From: Liberibacter brunswickensis
GTDB lineage: Bacteria; Pseudomonadota; Alphaproteobacteria; Rhizobiales; Rhizobiaceae
Assembly (NCBI RefSeq): GCF_036858155.1
Contig: NZ_JAAEJX010000010.1
Location: 1 to 55,057, forward strand
Reading direction: 5' to 3'
DNA: 55,057 nucleotides
Numbering within the stretch: position 1 is the first letter of the stretch; every line of letters starts with the position of its first letter. Below the pieces are notes generated by a model, which did no database searches, had not been told where the DNA came from, and was given only the letters and a program-made list of their open reading frames with translations. The translations under genes were made by a program, and so were the position numbers. Positions 35,558 to 45,327 of this stretch are shown here, piece by piece.

Positions 35558-37056
35558 TGAATTTGCCATTTCTTTCAATTGTGACTTTTATGCCACTTTT
35601 AGGGGTTATTATTATTTTGTGCTCTTATTATTTGGGATACGGGCGTCGTTCTTTTTTTTGTATTGCTTTGGTGATAAGCGCTATAAATTTTATTTTTTCT
35701 CTATTGATTTGGGTTACCTTTAATAAAGGTAATAACGGATTTCAAATGATAGAATATTACCATTGGATTGATTATTTTTGCAGTTATCATCTAGGTGTTG
35801 ATGGTATATCTATTCTCTTTGTTGTTCTTACTGCTTTTCTTGCTACTCTTTGTATTTTGTCTAGTTGGAAATCTATTCAAAATAATTTCAAGGAGTATAT
35901 GATTGCTTTTCTTGTTCTTGAATCTATGACAATAGGGGCTTTTTTATCGTTAGATATGTTGTTATTTTACATATTTTTTGAAGCTAGTTTGATTCCTCTG
36001 TTTATTATTATAGGTGTATGGGGAGGAAGTGATCGAGTTTACGCAGCTTATAAGTTTTTTCTTTACACATTTTTTGGTTCTGTTTTTATGCTATTTGCTA
36101 TCATATTTATGTGTTGGGATAAACAGACAAGTAGCATTATCAGTCTTTATGCAAGCAGTAAATTTCCAATATATACGCAGTATTGGATGTGGGTAGCTTT
36201 TTTCTGTTCTTTTGCAATAAAAATTCCTATGTTTCCTTTTCATACTTGGTTGCCTAGCGCTCATGTGCAAGCACCAACTGCTTGTTCAGTATTTTTGGCT
36301 GGTATTATGCTTAAAATGGGTGGTTATGGCTGTATTAGGTTTTTATTGCCTCTTTTCCCTTTGGCTTCTCAATATTTCGCTCCTATAATTTTTTGTCTAT
36401 CATTAATAGCTATAATATATGCTTCTCTAATTTCAATGGTACAAACAGATATAAAAAAACTAATAGCATATTCTTCGATAGCTCATATGGGATATGTAAC
36501 GATTGGTATATTTTCTGGGATAAAAAGTGGTGTTGAAGGTGCAATATTTCAAATGTTATCTCATGGACTTGTATCAAGTGCATTGTTTTTTTGTATTGGA
36601 ATAATTTATGAGCGTTTGCATACTCGTGATATTTTCGCTTATGGTGGGTTAGTAAATAACATGCCAAGGTATGCAGTAGTAATGATGGTTTTTACCATGG
36701 CTAATTTAGGTCTTCCTGGAACATCTGGTTTTATCGGAGAATTTTTAGTTATCATGTCTATTTTTCAATACAGTAATATGATTGCTGTTTTTGCGTCTTT
36801 GGGTGTTGTGTTATCTGCATTATACTCTTTATGGCTGTATCGTAAGGTTGTTTTTGGTATACCAGCACGTGAAGAAGTGAAAAAGTTAAAAGATATATCA
36901 TTAAGAGAGCTTTATATAGTATATCCACTTGCAGTATTAACTGTGTTTTTTGGAATATATCCTATTCCAATCTTAGATACTTTTTCTGCTCCTGTTTCTT
37001 CCATGATTGAAAATTATAAGTTAAAAACAGAAAACAGTATTTCTATAGATAGATAG
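35557..37056 (+). CDS. nuoM: NADH-quinone oxidoreductase subunit M
   Basis: NuoM (ND4 type) is the middle antiporter-like proton pump. Starting at the ATG at 35557 it has 499 residues. The frame is open further upstream, but that part overlaps nuoL, and GAAGGGAAA precedes 35557. The key segments are LLFYIFFEASLIPLFIIIGVWGG (TM5 Glu), FPFHTWLPSAHVQAPTACSVFLAGIMLKMGGYG (in two parts) and LIAYSSIAHMGY with QMLSHGLVSSALFF. All are intact. Start and stop are coupled with nuoL. Confidence 0.97.
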   Translation: MNLPFLSIVTFMPLLGVIIILCSYYLGYGRRSFFCIALVISAINFIFSLLIWVTFNKGNNGFQMIEYYHWIDYFCSYHLGVDGISILFVVLTAFLATLCILSSWKSIQNNFKEYMIAFLVLESMTIGAFLSLDMLLFYIFFEASLIPLFIIIGVWGGSDRVYAAYKFFLYTFFGSVFMLFAIIFMCWDKQTSSIISLYASSKFPIYTQYWMWVAFFCSFAIKIPMFPFHTWLPSAHVQAPTACSVFLAGIMLKMGGYGCIRFLLPLFPLASQYFAPIIFCLSLIAIIYASLISMVQTDIKKLIAYSSIAHMGYVTIGIFSGIKSGVEGAIFQMLSHGLVSSALFFCIGIIYERLHTRDIFAYGGLVNNMPRYAVVMMVFTMANLGLPGTSGFIGEFLVIMSIFQYSNMIAVFASLGVVLSALYSLWLYRKVVFGIPAREEVKKLKDISLRELYIVYPLAVLTVFFGIYPIPILDTFSAPVSSMIENYKLKTENSISIDR

Positions 37057-37075
37057 AGAAAGCGGAACTAATATC

Positions 37076-38512
37076 ATGATTCCTATGAGTTTTATAAATG
37101 ATTTTCGTCTTTGTATCCCTGAAATAATTATTGCTTTTGGAATTCTATTCCTTCTTTTAATTGGTGTTTTTTCTCGTCGTAAAAATTCCTTTCATTTGGT
37201 TTTTTTTCCAGTTTTTTTATTGATATCTGCTTTGCTCTCTCTTATTATTATGCCATATTATGGAATAGGACTAGGTGGATTTTATATTGCAGATCGCTTT
37301 TCATATTTTAATAAAGTTATTATTTTGGTTAGTAGCATTTTTATTTTTATTGAGATGTTTAGCCATATTCATAAAAAACCTTTTAGTAATTTCGAATTTC
37401 CTATAATTATTTTGATGTCTATTTTAGGTATGATTTCCATGACATCAGCAAATGATATGATAGCTTTTTATATGTCTTTAGAATTGCAATCTTTAGCGTT
37501 TTACGTGCTGATTGCTATGAATCGAAAGAGTATATTTTCGATTGAAGCCGCTCTTAAATATTTTGTTTTAGGCTCTTTTTCTTCTACCTTTTTGCTATAC
37601 GGGATATCTTTTATTTATGGATTCACAGGTAGTACAAGTTTTCCACAGATAATGGCATCTGTTTTTGTTGGGCAGCAGTATTTTGTTCTGATAATCGGAG
37701 TTGTCCTTATTTTAGTAGGTCTATTTTTTAAAATGGCATTAGTCCCATTTCATATGTGGATACCTGATGTTTATGAAGGATCTCCTATGTTGGTTACTTC
37801 TTTTTTGGCAACTGTTCCTAAATTTGCAATTACAATGGCTCTTTGTAGAATAAATAGTGTTTTTTGGCCAGTGCTTTCTGAATTGTTGCATATCTTTATA
37901 TTTGTTTCTATTGTTTCTATAGTATTTGGTTCTGTTCTTGCTGTTAAACAGAATAGTTTAAAGCGTCTTATGGCTTATTCTTCCATAAGTCATGCAGGAT
38001 ATGCTTTGATTGGTTTTTCTACTGGCACTTTTGGTATTATTGCAATGATTAGGTATATGGTTATTTACCTGATTATGATGATTGGCTTTTTTTCCTGTAT
38101 TTTATCTTTACGTCTTAAGAATGGGAGAAATATTAGTAATATTTCTGATCTATCAAGTTTATCTCAAAGAGATATTTTTTTGACTTCTGCTTTAACTATT
38201 ATTCTTTTTTCTTTAGCAGGAATTCCTCCTTTTGCTGGTTTCTTTGGGAAGTATTTTCTACTTTTATCTGCTGTAAAAAAAGAATTTTATGTTATAACTA
38301 TAATTGCTTTACTTTCTTCTGTAGTATCTGCTTACTATTATTTGCGCATTATCAGTGTCATGTGGTTTGATAAGTCAAATATAGAGATTACGGTTGTTGC
38401 AAAAGAGTTAAAACCTGTTATCACCGGATCTGCTTTATTTGTTATTGGTTATTTTTTAATTGAAAATAGCTTTTATTCATTGATTGCAAAGATAATTATG
38501 CCGATGTTTTAA
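37076..38512 (+). CDS. nuoN: NADH-quinone oxidoreductase subunit N
   Basis: NuoN (ND2 type) is the proximal antiporter-like proton pump and closes the complex I operon. The 478-residue protein has about 14 hydrophobic helices. AFYMSLELQSLAFYVLIAMNR carries the TM5 glutamate, FFKMALVPFHMWIPDVYEGSP is the broken-helix region, and LKRLMAYSSISHAGYALIG matches the homologous loop of NuoL/M. The length is normal. It lies 19 bp after nuoM and only two bases before birA, so the two are co-transcribed. Confidence 0.97.
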   Translation: MIPMSFINDFRLCIPEIIIAFGILFLLLIGVFSRRKNSFHLVFFPVFLLISALLSLIIMPYYGIGLGGFYIADRFSYFNKVIILVSSIFIFIEMFSHIHKKPFSNFEFPIIILMSILGMISMTSANDMIAFYMSLELQSLAFYVLIAMNRKSIFSIEAALKYFVLGSFSSTFLLYGISFIYGFTGSTSFPQIMASVFVGQQYFVLIIGVVLILVGLFFKMALVPFHMWIPDVYEGSPMLVTSFLATVPKFAITMALCRINSVFWPVLSELLHIFIFVSIVSIVFGSVLAVKQNSLKRLMAYSSISHAGYALIGFSTGTFGIIAMIRYMVIYLIMMIGFFSCILSLRLKNGRNISNISDLSSLSQRDIFLTSALTIILFSLAGIPPFAGFFGKYFLLLSAVKKEFYVITIIALLSSVVSAYYYLRIISVMWFDKSNIEITVVAKELKPVITGSALFVIGYFLIENSFYSLIAKIIMPMF

Positions 38513-38514
38513 AA

Positions 38515-39273
38515 ATGTTTTTTGATTGTAGTAAATATAAAAATATTCATAATTTTAGATATGAATTTTTTAATACAATAGGTTCTACCAGTGATGAATG
38601 TATTAAGCGTGCGTTGTCTGGTGATTCAGGTAATCTATGGATAGTTGCGTCTCGTCAAACAGATGGTCGAGGTCGTATGAAGAAAAAATGGGTTTCTGAT
38701 AAGGGGAATATTTATTCTTCGTTATTATTGATTGATTCTATATCGAAGGATTATCTAACGCTATTACCATTTGCTATTGCTGTTGCTGTTCATTCAACTA
38801 TATCATCTGTACTTCCTATTGGAGCAGATGTTAAGATAAAATGGCCTAATGATTTATTAGTTTCTCAACGTAAGATTTCTGGGATCCTGATTGAAACCTT
38901 AAAGTTAGAAAATGGTTTACATGCAATTATTATTGGAATAGGATTGAATTTCAGTCATTCTCCCTCAAATAATCCTTATCCTGTTACATCTTTGAAAGAA
39001 GAGGGTTGTTGTCTCGATTTAAAAGATGTCTTCCCAGTTTTTTTTCAAGATATTGCAAAGATGTTGAATGCTTTGAAAAAAGATAAGGGGCGAGAAGAAA
39101 TAATGAAAACTTGGCGTTTTTGTGCTCATGGTATAGGTAATCTTATTACTGTTAATTTACCACATGGTTTTACTGAAGGTCGTTTCGCTGGGGTTGATGA
39201 TTTAGGATATCTATTGTTAGAAGAAGAAACAGGTTGTATTCGTAAAATTTGTACAGGAGATATTTTTATTTAG
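38515..39273 (+). CDS. birA: Biotin--[acetyl-CoA-carboxylase] ligase
   Basis: BirA activates biotin with ATP and attaches it to the carrier protein of acetyl-CoA carboxylase. The 252-residue protein has GRGRMKKKWVS (biotinyl-AMP loop, about residues 50-60), KWPNDLLVSQRKISGILIE (about 108-126) and a small C-terminal SH3-like domain. The N-terminal winged helix of the E. coli enzyme is missing, so it is the monofunctional kind that cannot repress biotin genes. Directly following nuoN is the standard rhizobial arrangement. The ribosome binding site lies in the nuoN end and is weak, which suggests translational coupling. Confidence 0.95.
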   Translation: MFFDCSKYKNIHNFRYEFFNTIGSTSDECIKRALSGDSGNLWIVASRQTDGRGRMKKKWVSDKGNIYSSLLLIDSISKDYLTLLPFAIAVAVHSTISSVLPIGADVKIKWPNDLLVSQRKISGILIETLKLENGLHAIIIGIGLNFSHSPSNNPYPVTSLKEEGCCLDLKDVFPVFFQDIAKMLNALKKDKGREEIMKTWRFCAHGIGNLITVNLPHGFTEGRFAGVDDLGYLLLEEETGCIRKICTGDIFI

Positions 39274-39288
39274 AATGAAAGATCATAT

Positions 39289-40965
39289 ATGACAAAAAAG
39301 GAAGATTTAGTTTTCTTGCCGTTGGGTGGAGTTGGTGAAATTGGTATGAACATGGCTCTTTATGGCTATGGTAATTCTAGTAATCGTAAATGGATAATGG
39401 TTGACTGTGGTGTTTCGTTTCCAAAAGATGATTTGCCAGGAGTTGATCTTGTACTTCCAGATATTACTTTCGTTATAAAAGAGCGGAAAAACCTTATGGC
39501 GATTTTTATTACTCATGCTCATGAGGATCATTATGGTGCTCTCCATGATTTGTGGTCATATCTTAAAGTTCCTGTATATGCTTCACCTTTTGCAATTGGT
39601 CTTTTAGAAGCAAAGGGAGTATATGAACGTATACCTAAAAAGATTCCTTGTACTTCTTTTCAAGCAGGAGATAAAGTAAATATAGGATCTTTTTCTATAG
39701 AATCAGTTCAAGTTAATCATTCAATCCCTGAAACAATGGCACTAATTATCCGTTCTCCATCTGGGAATATTGTCCATACAGGTGATTGGAAAATTGATGA
39801 CAATGCTATATTAGGTGATGTCACAGATGAAGAGGCTCTTTGTTCTATAGGCGATGAAGGCATTCTTGCATTAATGTGCGATTCCACTAATGCGATGCTT
39901 AAAAAGTCTTCTGTATCAGAAAAAGATGTTAAGAACAATCTGTATAGTATCATTAAAAAGGCTGAAGGTTGTGTATTGATCACATCTTTTTCATCAAGCG
40001 TTAGCAGGATTCGTACCATTATAGATATTGCTGATCAAGTACAAAGAAAGATACTTCTTCTTGGCTCTTCATTAAAACGTGTGGTGAATGTTGCTATTGG
40101 TGCTGGGCTTATTAAAAAAGATCAGTTATTTCTTTCAGAGGAGAGTTTTGGATTATATCCTCGTGAAAAATTAATTGTTATTGCAACTGGAAGTCAGGGA
40201 GAATATCGCTCTGCTTTATCTCAGTTGTCGCGTGGTGGAATTCGTAATGTAAAATTAGCTGAGAAAGATATGGTGATCTTTTCTTCTCGATCTATCCCAG
40301 GTAATGAGGTGGCAATAAGGCAGATAAAGAATCAACTTGTTGATCAAGGTGTACGTATAATTTCAGAAGATTATGAATATCCAGTGCATGTTTCAGGTCA
40401 TCCATATCGTGATGATTTAAAACGTATGTATCAGTGGATTCGTCCTCGAGTTGTGGTCGCTATTCATGGAGAGCCATCACATCTTGTAGCGCATAAAGAA
40501 CTTGCTTTACAGGAGGGTATTGATAATATTCCTCCTGTTAGAAATGGAAAAATGTTACGTCTGTTCCCAGATCCTATAGAAATTATAGACGAAGTTGTGC
40601 ATGGATGTTTTCTAAAAGATGGTTTTTTGGTTGGTAATTTTACAGACTTGGGAATTGCTAAGAGAAAGAAGCTTTCATTCGTTGGTCATTTGTCTGTTAA
40701 TGTTCTTCTTGATAATTCTTATAATATAGTCGGTGTTCCAGAAATTGTTGATATTGGTATACCTTCTTATGATGCTGATGGAGGAAAAATTCACAAACTA
40801 TTATTGAAAACAGTTATTACAACCGTAGTTAATTTACCTAAGCATAGTCGTAAAATAAAGTTATTAAGAGAATCAATTAGTAATGCGTTGCGTTCTTTCC
40901 TAAAACAAGTTTGGGGGAAAAAACCTATTGTTACTGTTTTTGTTAATAAGATATCTAATCGATGA
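39289..40965 (+). CDS. rnj: Ribonuclease J
   Basis: RNase J is a 5'-exonuclease/endonuclease for mRNA decay and rRNA maturation, a cytoplasmic enzyme of the metallo-beta-lactamase/beta-CASP family. The 558-residue protein has the zinc motif THAHEDH with H76, H78, D80 and H81, then VHTGDWKID. The beta-CASP motifs include LMCDSTNA, ATGSQGE and HVSGHPYRDDLKRM, and the late zinc ligand is in IHGEPSHL. The C-terminal dimerisation domain is present. It follows birA by 15 bp, as in other rhizobia. Confidence 0.95.
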   Translation: MTKKEDLVFLPLGGVGEIGMNMALYGYGNSSNRKWIMVDCGVSFPKDDLPGVDLVLPDITFVIKERKNLMAIFITHAHEDHYGALHDLWSYLKVPVYASPFAIGLLEAKGVYERIPKKIPCTSFQAGDKVNIGSFSIESVQVNHSIPETMALIIRSPSGNIVHTGDWKIDDNAILGDVTDEEALCSIGDEGILALMCDSTNAMLKKSSVSEKDVKNNLYSIIKKAEGCVLITSFSSSVSRIRTIIDIADQVQRKILLLGSSLKRVVNVAIGAGLIKKDQLFLSEESFGLYPREKLIVIATGSQGEYRSALSQLSRGGIRNVKLAEKDMVIFSSRSIPGNEVAIRQIKNQLVDQGVRIISEDYEYPVHVSGHPYRDDLKRMYQWIRPRVVVAIHGEPSHLVAHKELALQEGIDNIPPVRNGKMLRLFPDPIEIIDEVVHGCFLKDGFLVGNFTDLGIAKRKKLSFVGHLSVNVLLDNSYNIVGVPEIVDIGIPSYDADGGKIHKLLLKTVITTVVNLPKHSRKIKLLRESISNALRSFLKQVWGKKPIVTVFVNKISNR

Positions 40966-41109
40966 TTGTTTATTTGAGAAAAAGCATTTTTTTAGATTGG
41001 TGTTTTTTATATTTATATTTTAGATATTTATCAATTAACTGTGTAACGTAATTTGATTTAATATTTTTAAACTCTTTAATTTGTTGAATGAATATAGAAA
41101 GGATCTTGT

Positions 41110-42444
41110 GTGAAGAGATCAAAGTATTTCTTGCAAATTATGCAAGAAAATCCTAAAGATGCAGAAATATTTTCACATAAATTGATGTTGAGAACAGGAA
41201 TGATTCATCAACATTCAAAGGGGATTTATTCTTGGCTTCCTTTGGGACAAAAAGCTCTTGACAAGGTAAATACTATTATTCGTGAAGAACAAAATCGCAC
41301 AGGTGCGATTGAGATGAGCATTCCAACTATGCAATCGGCCGATTTATGGATTGAGAGTGGTCGTTATGATTCTTATGGGAAAGAAATGCTTCGGATTGTT
41401 GATAGAAATGATAAGGCATTACTTTACGGACCAACTCATGAAGAATCTATGACTGATATTTTCCGTTCTCATATAAGATCTTATAGGGATCTTCCATTTA
41501 CTCTTTATCAAATTCAAATGAAATTTCGAGATGAATTAAGGCCACGTTTTGGAGTAATGCGTTCTCGTGAATTTCTTATGAAAGATGCGTATTCTTTTGA
41601 TTTAACTCCTGAAGATTCAGAGCATTCTTATAATAAAATGTTTATTTCTTATCTTAGAATTTTTCATCGTTTGGGATTGAAATTTATACCAGTACGCGCT
41701 GAATCTGGTCCAATTGGTGGAAATTTGAGCCATGAATTTATTGTCCTTGCAGATAAAGGTGAAACACAAGTTTTTTATTGTAAGGATCTTATTGATTCCT
41801 CGATTCCTTCAGAAAATATAGATTTCGATGATATTGTCTCTTTAAAAAATATTGTTAAAGAATGGACTTCTTCCTATTCTGTTACTTCTGATGTGCATGA
41901 TGAAAAGTTATTTAATTCCTTACCAGAAAACAATAGAATTGCGGGAAGAGGTATTGAAGTAGGTCATATTTTTCATTTTGGTACTAAATATTCTATTCCA
42001 ATGTCGGCAACATTTAAGGGTGCAGATGGTAAGAATCATTATGTTCAGATGGGATCATATGGAATTGGCCCTATGCGTGTTGTTGCAGCTATTATTGAAT
42101 CTTCTCATGATGAAAATGGTATTATATGGCCAGATTCAGTTTCTCCATTCCAAATTTATCTTATTAATCTAAAAGTTGACAATCAATTATGTCGTGATGC
42201 ATGTGAAAAGATTCACACAAGACTATCTAAAGCGGGATTAGATGTATTCTTTGATGATGTAGATGATTATGCTGGATCCAAGTTTTCAATATCTGACTTA
42301 TTGGGTTTTCCTTTGCAAGTAATTGTTGGTTCTAAATTTATTTCTAATTCAAGAGTTGAGGTTAAACATAGATTGACAGGAATAAGAGAAGATATGTCAT
42401 TGGAAGAATTTATTAATTATGCTTCCATTTATTTTTGTAGTTAG
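41110..42444 (+). CDS. proS: Prolyl-tRNA synthetase (short, without editing insert)
   Basis: ProRS charges tRNA-Pro. The 444-residue protein has the class II motifs in order: motif 1 region IPTMQSADLW, GPTHEESMTD, motif 2 FRDELRPRFGVMRSREFLMKDAYSFD (in two parts, about residues 138-163), and motif 3 GSYGIGPMRVVAAI. A C-terminal anticodon-binding domain follows. The ~180-residue INS editing domain of the E. coli type is absent, which is normal for alphaproteobacterial ProRS. It starts with GTG at 41110 after AAAGGATC. The 144-bp gap before it is where other rhizobia have two extra genes. Confidence 0.96.
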   Translation: MKRSKYFLQIMQENPKDAEIFSHKLMLRTGMIHQHSKGIYSWLPLGQKALDKVNTIIREEQNRTGAIEMSIPTMQSADLWIESGRYDSYGKEMLRIVDRNDKALLYGPTHEESMTDIFRSHIRSYRDLPFTLYQIQMKFRDELRPRFGVMRSREFLMKDAYSFDLTPEDSEHSYNKMFISYLRIFHRLGLKFIPVRAESGPIGGNLSHEFIVLADKGETQVFYCKDLIDSSIPSENIDFDDIVSLKNIVKEWTSSYSVTSDVHDEKLFNSLPENNRIAGRGIEVGHIFHFGTKYSIPMSATFKGADGKNHYVQMGSYGIGPMRVVAAIIESSHDENGIIWPDSVSPFQIYLINLKVDNQLCRDACEKIHTRLSKAGLDVFFDDVDDYAGSKFSISDLLGFPLQVIVGSKFISNSRVEVKHRLTGIREDMSLEEFINYASIYFCS

Positions 42445-42476
42445 TAATTTATATGTTGTTTTAATGTGAATATAGC

Positions 42477-43739
42477 ATGAGTATTTTCCCCAGATTCGAA
42501 GTTATAGTAGCTTGGAGATATTTGTTTTCAAGCCGTAAAAATGCTTTTATTTCTATTGCTTCTTTTATATCTTTTTTCGGAATCATGATAGGAGTAATGG
42601 CTTTAATTATTGTTATGTCTGTAATGAATGGATTTCGTGCTGATATTATCAAACGTATTCTAGGAATAAATGGACATATTATTGTGCAACAGAGATATTA
42701 TCCTCTTATTAATTACCAATATCTTTCCAATAAGTTGAGTTCTATTCCGGATGTGAAAGGGGTTGTGCCTTTTGTTAATGGTCAAGCATTTATTTATAGT
42801 TTAAATTATGGCAGATCTATTGGATCTGGCATCTCTGTCCGTGGGATTTCTAGAGATGATTTTTCTAAAATAAAAAATTCTTTCTCTGGTTTTTCTGGTA
42901 AAATATCAAATGATTTTGATAAGGGAAAAGGAGTAGTTATAGGGCAGGATCTTGCTCGTAATTTAGGTATATCAATAGGAGATAAAGTATATCTTCTTTC
43001 GCCAGATGTTAATGTTATGCCTTTGGGTAAGGGAATTAGGTCTAATTCTTATACTGTTATTGCAATATTTAATATGCGTTTTCCTGAGTATGATAATGGA
43101 ATGATTTATATATCGCTTCAGGAAGCACAATCATATTTTAATTCTGAAAAATCTGTATCAGGTATAGAAGTATTTGTAAAGGATCCTGATAAAGTCGAGA
43201 AAACACGTGATAGTATTGTAGATATTTTTGGAAATAGCATTGAGGTTATTGATTGGCATCAACGTTATAAAGTATTTTTTTCTGCTATGGAAGTTGAGAG
43301 TAATGCCATGTTTGTTATACTTGCATTGATAGTTCTAGTTGCTTCCCTTAACATTATATCTAGTTTAATCATGTTGGTACAAGAGAGAAACAGGGATATA
43401 GCAATTTTGCGTACTATTGGGGCACGTATTTCTTCTATTATAAGCATATTCTTTATGATAGGATCTTTTATTGGTGTTGCTGGTACATTCGTAGGTACGA
43501 TTCTAGGTGTTTTGATTTCTTGCAATGTTGAATCTATAAGACAGTTTTTTTTGCATACATTTGGTGTGGTAGTATTTGATATAGACGCATATTTATTGAC
43601 TGAATTACCCGCTAAAATTTCTTGGACTGAGATTTCTTGGATAATGATTATGTCAATTGTTTTGTCTCTTTTAGCTACAATTTTCCCTAGTTGGAAAGCT
43701 TCTCGTATAGATCCTGTTAAAGTTTTACGCTATGAGTAA
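42477..43739 (+). CDS. lolC: Lipoprotein-releasing ABC transporter permease LolC/LolE
   Basis: The inner-membrane subunit of the LolCDE complex, which extracts outer-membrane lipoproteins and passes them to LolA. The 420-residue protein has one N-terminal helix (FISIASFISFFGIMIGVMALIIV), a periplasmic domain of about 220 residues, and three C-terminal helices of the FtsX/MacB type (about 270-410). The conserved LVQERNRDIAILRTIGA coupling segment and the ending FPSWKASRIDPVKVLRYE are present. As in other alphaproteobacteria, a single LolC/E-type protein is encoded with LolD and would act as a homodimer. LolD starts 9 bp later. Confidence 0.94.
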   Translation: MSIFPRFEVIVAWRYLFSSRKNAFISIASFISFFGIMIGVMALIIVMSVMNGFRADIIKRILGINGHIIVQQRYYPLINYQYLSNKLSSIPDVKGVVPFVNGQAFIYSLNYGRSIGSGISVRGISRDDFSKIKNSFSGFSGKISNDFDKGKGVVIGQDLARNLGISIGDKVYLLSPDVNVMPLGKGIRSNSYTVIAIFNMRFPEYDNGMIYISLQEAQSYFNSEKSVSGIEVFVKDPDKVEKTRDSIVDIFGNSIEVIDWHQRYKVFFSAMEVESNAMFVILALIVLVASLNIISSLIMLVQERNRDIAILRTIGARISSIISIFFMIGSFIGVAGTFVGTILGVLISCNVESIRQFFLHTFGVVVFDIDAYLLTELPAKISWTEISWIMIMSIVLSLLATIFPSWKASRIDPVKVLRYE

Positions 43740-43748
43740 GAAAATATA

Positions 43749-44432
43749 ATGAATAATACAGAAGTTTTATTACTACGTAATATAAAACATAGCTATCATA
43801 AGACTGGCAAACATTTTTCAGTACTTGAAAATGTTAATCTAAGTTTGAAAAAGGGTGAACTCGTCGCTCTTGTTTCTCCATCTGGAACGGGTAAATCTAC
43901 TATTTTACATATTGCTGGTTTATTAGAAGTTCCAGATCAAGGTGATATAATTATTGATAATCAATTATGTAATAAACTATCTGATAAAAAAAAATCATTT
44001 TTGCGTTGTTCTAAAATTGGCTTTGTTTACCAAGCGCATCGCTTGTTGACGGATTTTTCTGTTATAGAAAATATAGTTTTCCCTCAAATTATTGCTGGGA
44101 TAAATCATAATATAGCACTTCAACATGCTCTGGATCTTTTGGATTATATGGGGATGAAGCAATATGCTGATTGTCGATCTTCTAATATTTCTGGAGGTGA
44201 GCAACAAAGAGTAGCAATTTGCCGTGCCATTGCTAATAATCCTTTGATTATTCTAGCCGATGAACCTACAGGTAATTTGGATATAAAAACATCACAAAAT
44301 GTTTTTAGCGTTTTAAAAGATTTAGTCGTTCGTTTTGGTTTGTCAGCACTTATTGCAACGCATAATCATAATCTTGCTTCGCAAATGGATAGGCAAATTA
44401 CTATTAAAGACGGTACGATTGTCAATTTATAA
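43749..44432 (+). CDS. lolD: Lipoprotein-releasing ABC transporter ATP-binding protein LolD
   Basis: The ATPase that drives lipoprotein release by LolC/E. The 227-residue protein has Walker A as SPSGTGKST (about residues 44-52; SPSG or APSG is usual in alphaproteobacterial LolD), the Q-loop FVYQAHRLL, signature NISGGEQQRVAICRAI, Walker B IILADEPTGNLD, and the H-loop IATHNHNLA. All are intact. It forms an operon with proS and lolC. In rhizobia dnaE usually comes next; here the gene converges on ubiG with only 14 bp between stops. Confidence 0.96.
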   Translation: MNNTEVLLLRNIKHSYHKTGKHFSVLENVNLSLKKGELVALVSPSGTGKSTILHIAGLLEVPDQGDIIIDNQLCNKLSDKKKSFLRCSKIGFVYQAHRLLTDFSVIENIVFPQIIAGINHNIALQHALDLLDYMGMKQYADCRSSNISGGEQQRVAICRAIANNPLIILADEPTGNLDIKTSQNVFSVLKDLVVRFGLSALIATHNHNLASQMDRQITIKDGTIVNL

Positions 44433-44446
44433 ATTATTATTATGGT

Positions 44447-45199
44447 TTAGGGAAGGTGTGCCAAAATCATATAATTGACATCCATGTTTTTTTCAGAAAG
44501 TTGCCATTTATTACAAAATAAATTATAAACTACGCCAGTACTATCTATCATTTTTACATTATTCTTTGCTAATAGGGATTCTATTTCGGTAGGTTTTACA
44601 AATTTTTGGTATTGGTGAGTTCCTTTTGGTAGCCACTTTAATAAGTATTCGGCTCCTATGATGGCGAATAGCATTGCTTTAAAGTTACGATTAATTGTAG
44701 AAATAAACATTATTCCATTATTTAAAAGAAGCGAACAGCAGATTTTGACAAAATAATCTATATTATCAACATGTTCTATGACTTCCATGTTTAAAATAAC
44801 ATCAAATTTTTCATCATTTTCTGCTATTTCCTCTGCACAACCTATACGATAGTCTATATTTAGGTCGTTCATTTTCGCATGGCTTTTTGCTATTTCAATA
44901 TTCTTTGGAGAAGGATCAATCCCTGTTACAGATGCTCCCATTTGTGCTATTGGTTCTGAAAGTAATCCTCCGCCACATCCCAGATCTAATATGCGTAAGC
45001 CTTTGAAAGGATTAATATCATGATTATCGCATTGAAAGTGTTGCATGATTTTTTTTTGAATATATTTAAGTCTTACTGGATTTATTTCATGAAGAGGTTT
45101 AAACTTCCCAGTGGGTCTCCACCACTCTGATGCTATGTTTGAAAATTGATTTATTTCATCTTGGTTTTTGGTGGTATAGTTCGGATATTTTTTTTTCAT
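44447..45199 (-). CDS. ubiG: Ubiquinone biosynthesis O-methyltransferase UbiG
   Basis: UbiG carries out both O-methylations in ubiquinone synthesis with S-adenosylmethionine. The 250-residue protein starts with the family segment DEINQFSNIASEWWRPTGKFKPLHEINPVRL (in pieces, about residues 14-44). It has SAM motif I LDLGCGGGLLSEPIAQMGA (about 70-88), then GIDPS, NMEVIEHVDN and FISTINR. A perfect AGGAGG lies 7 bases before the ATG at 45199, the best ribosome binding site in the window. It is divergent from lysC, the standard rhizobial arrangement, and functionally linked to the UbiH-type gene at 15.2 kb. Confidence 0.96.
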   Translation of the reverse strand: MKKKYPNYTTKNQDEINQFSNIASEWWRPTGKFKPLHEINPVRLKYIQKKIMQHFQCDNHDINPFKGLRILDLGCGGGLLSEPIAQMGASVTGIDPSPKNIEIAKSHAKMNDLNIDYRIGCAEEIAENDEKFDVILNMEVIEHVDNIDYFVKICCSLLLNNGIMFISTINRNFKAMLFAIIGAEYLLKWLPKGTHQYQKFVKPTEIESLLAKNNVKMIDSTGVVYNLFCNKWQLSEKNMDVNYMILAHLP

Positions 45200-45327
45200 T
45201 TGAACCTCCTGACAAAATTATATAATTATGATTGATATATATTTGTAATATTTGCAAGTAAGATTTTCTTTGACGAAATGATATAATTTGTTAAGTGTTT
45301 GTATTTAGGAAGGCTGCTATTAGGGTT

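Noticed and set aside
41110..42444. ProRS lacking the editing domain seen as a truncation
   Set aside because: The short form without the insert is normal for alphaproteobacteria and all catalytic motifs are present.
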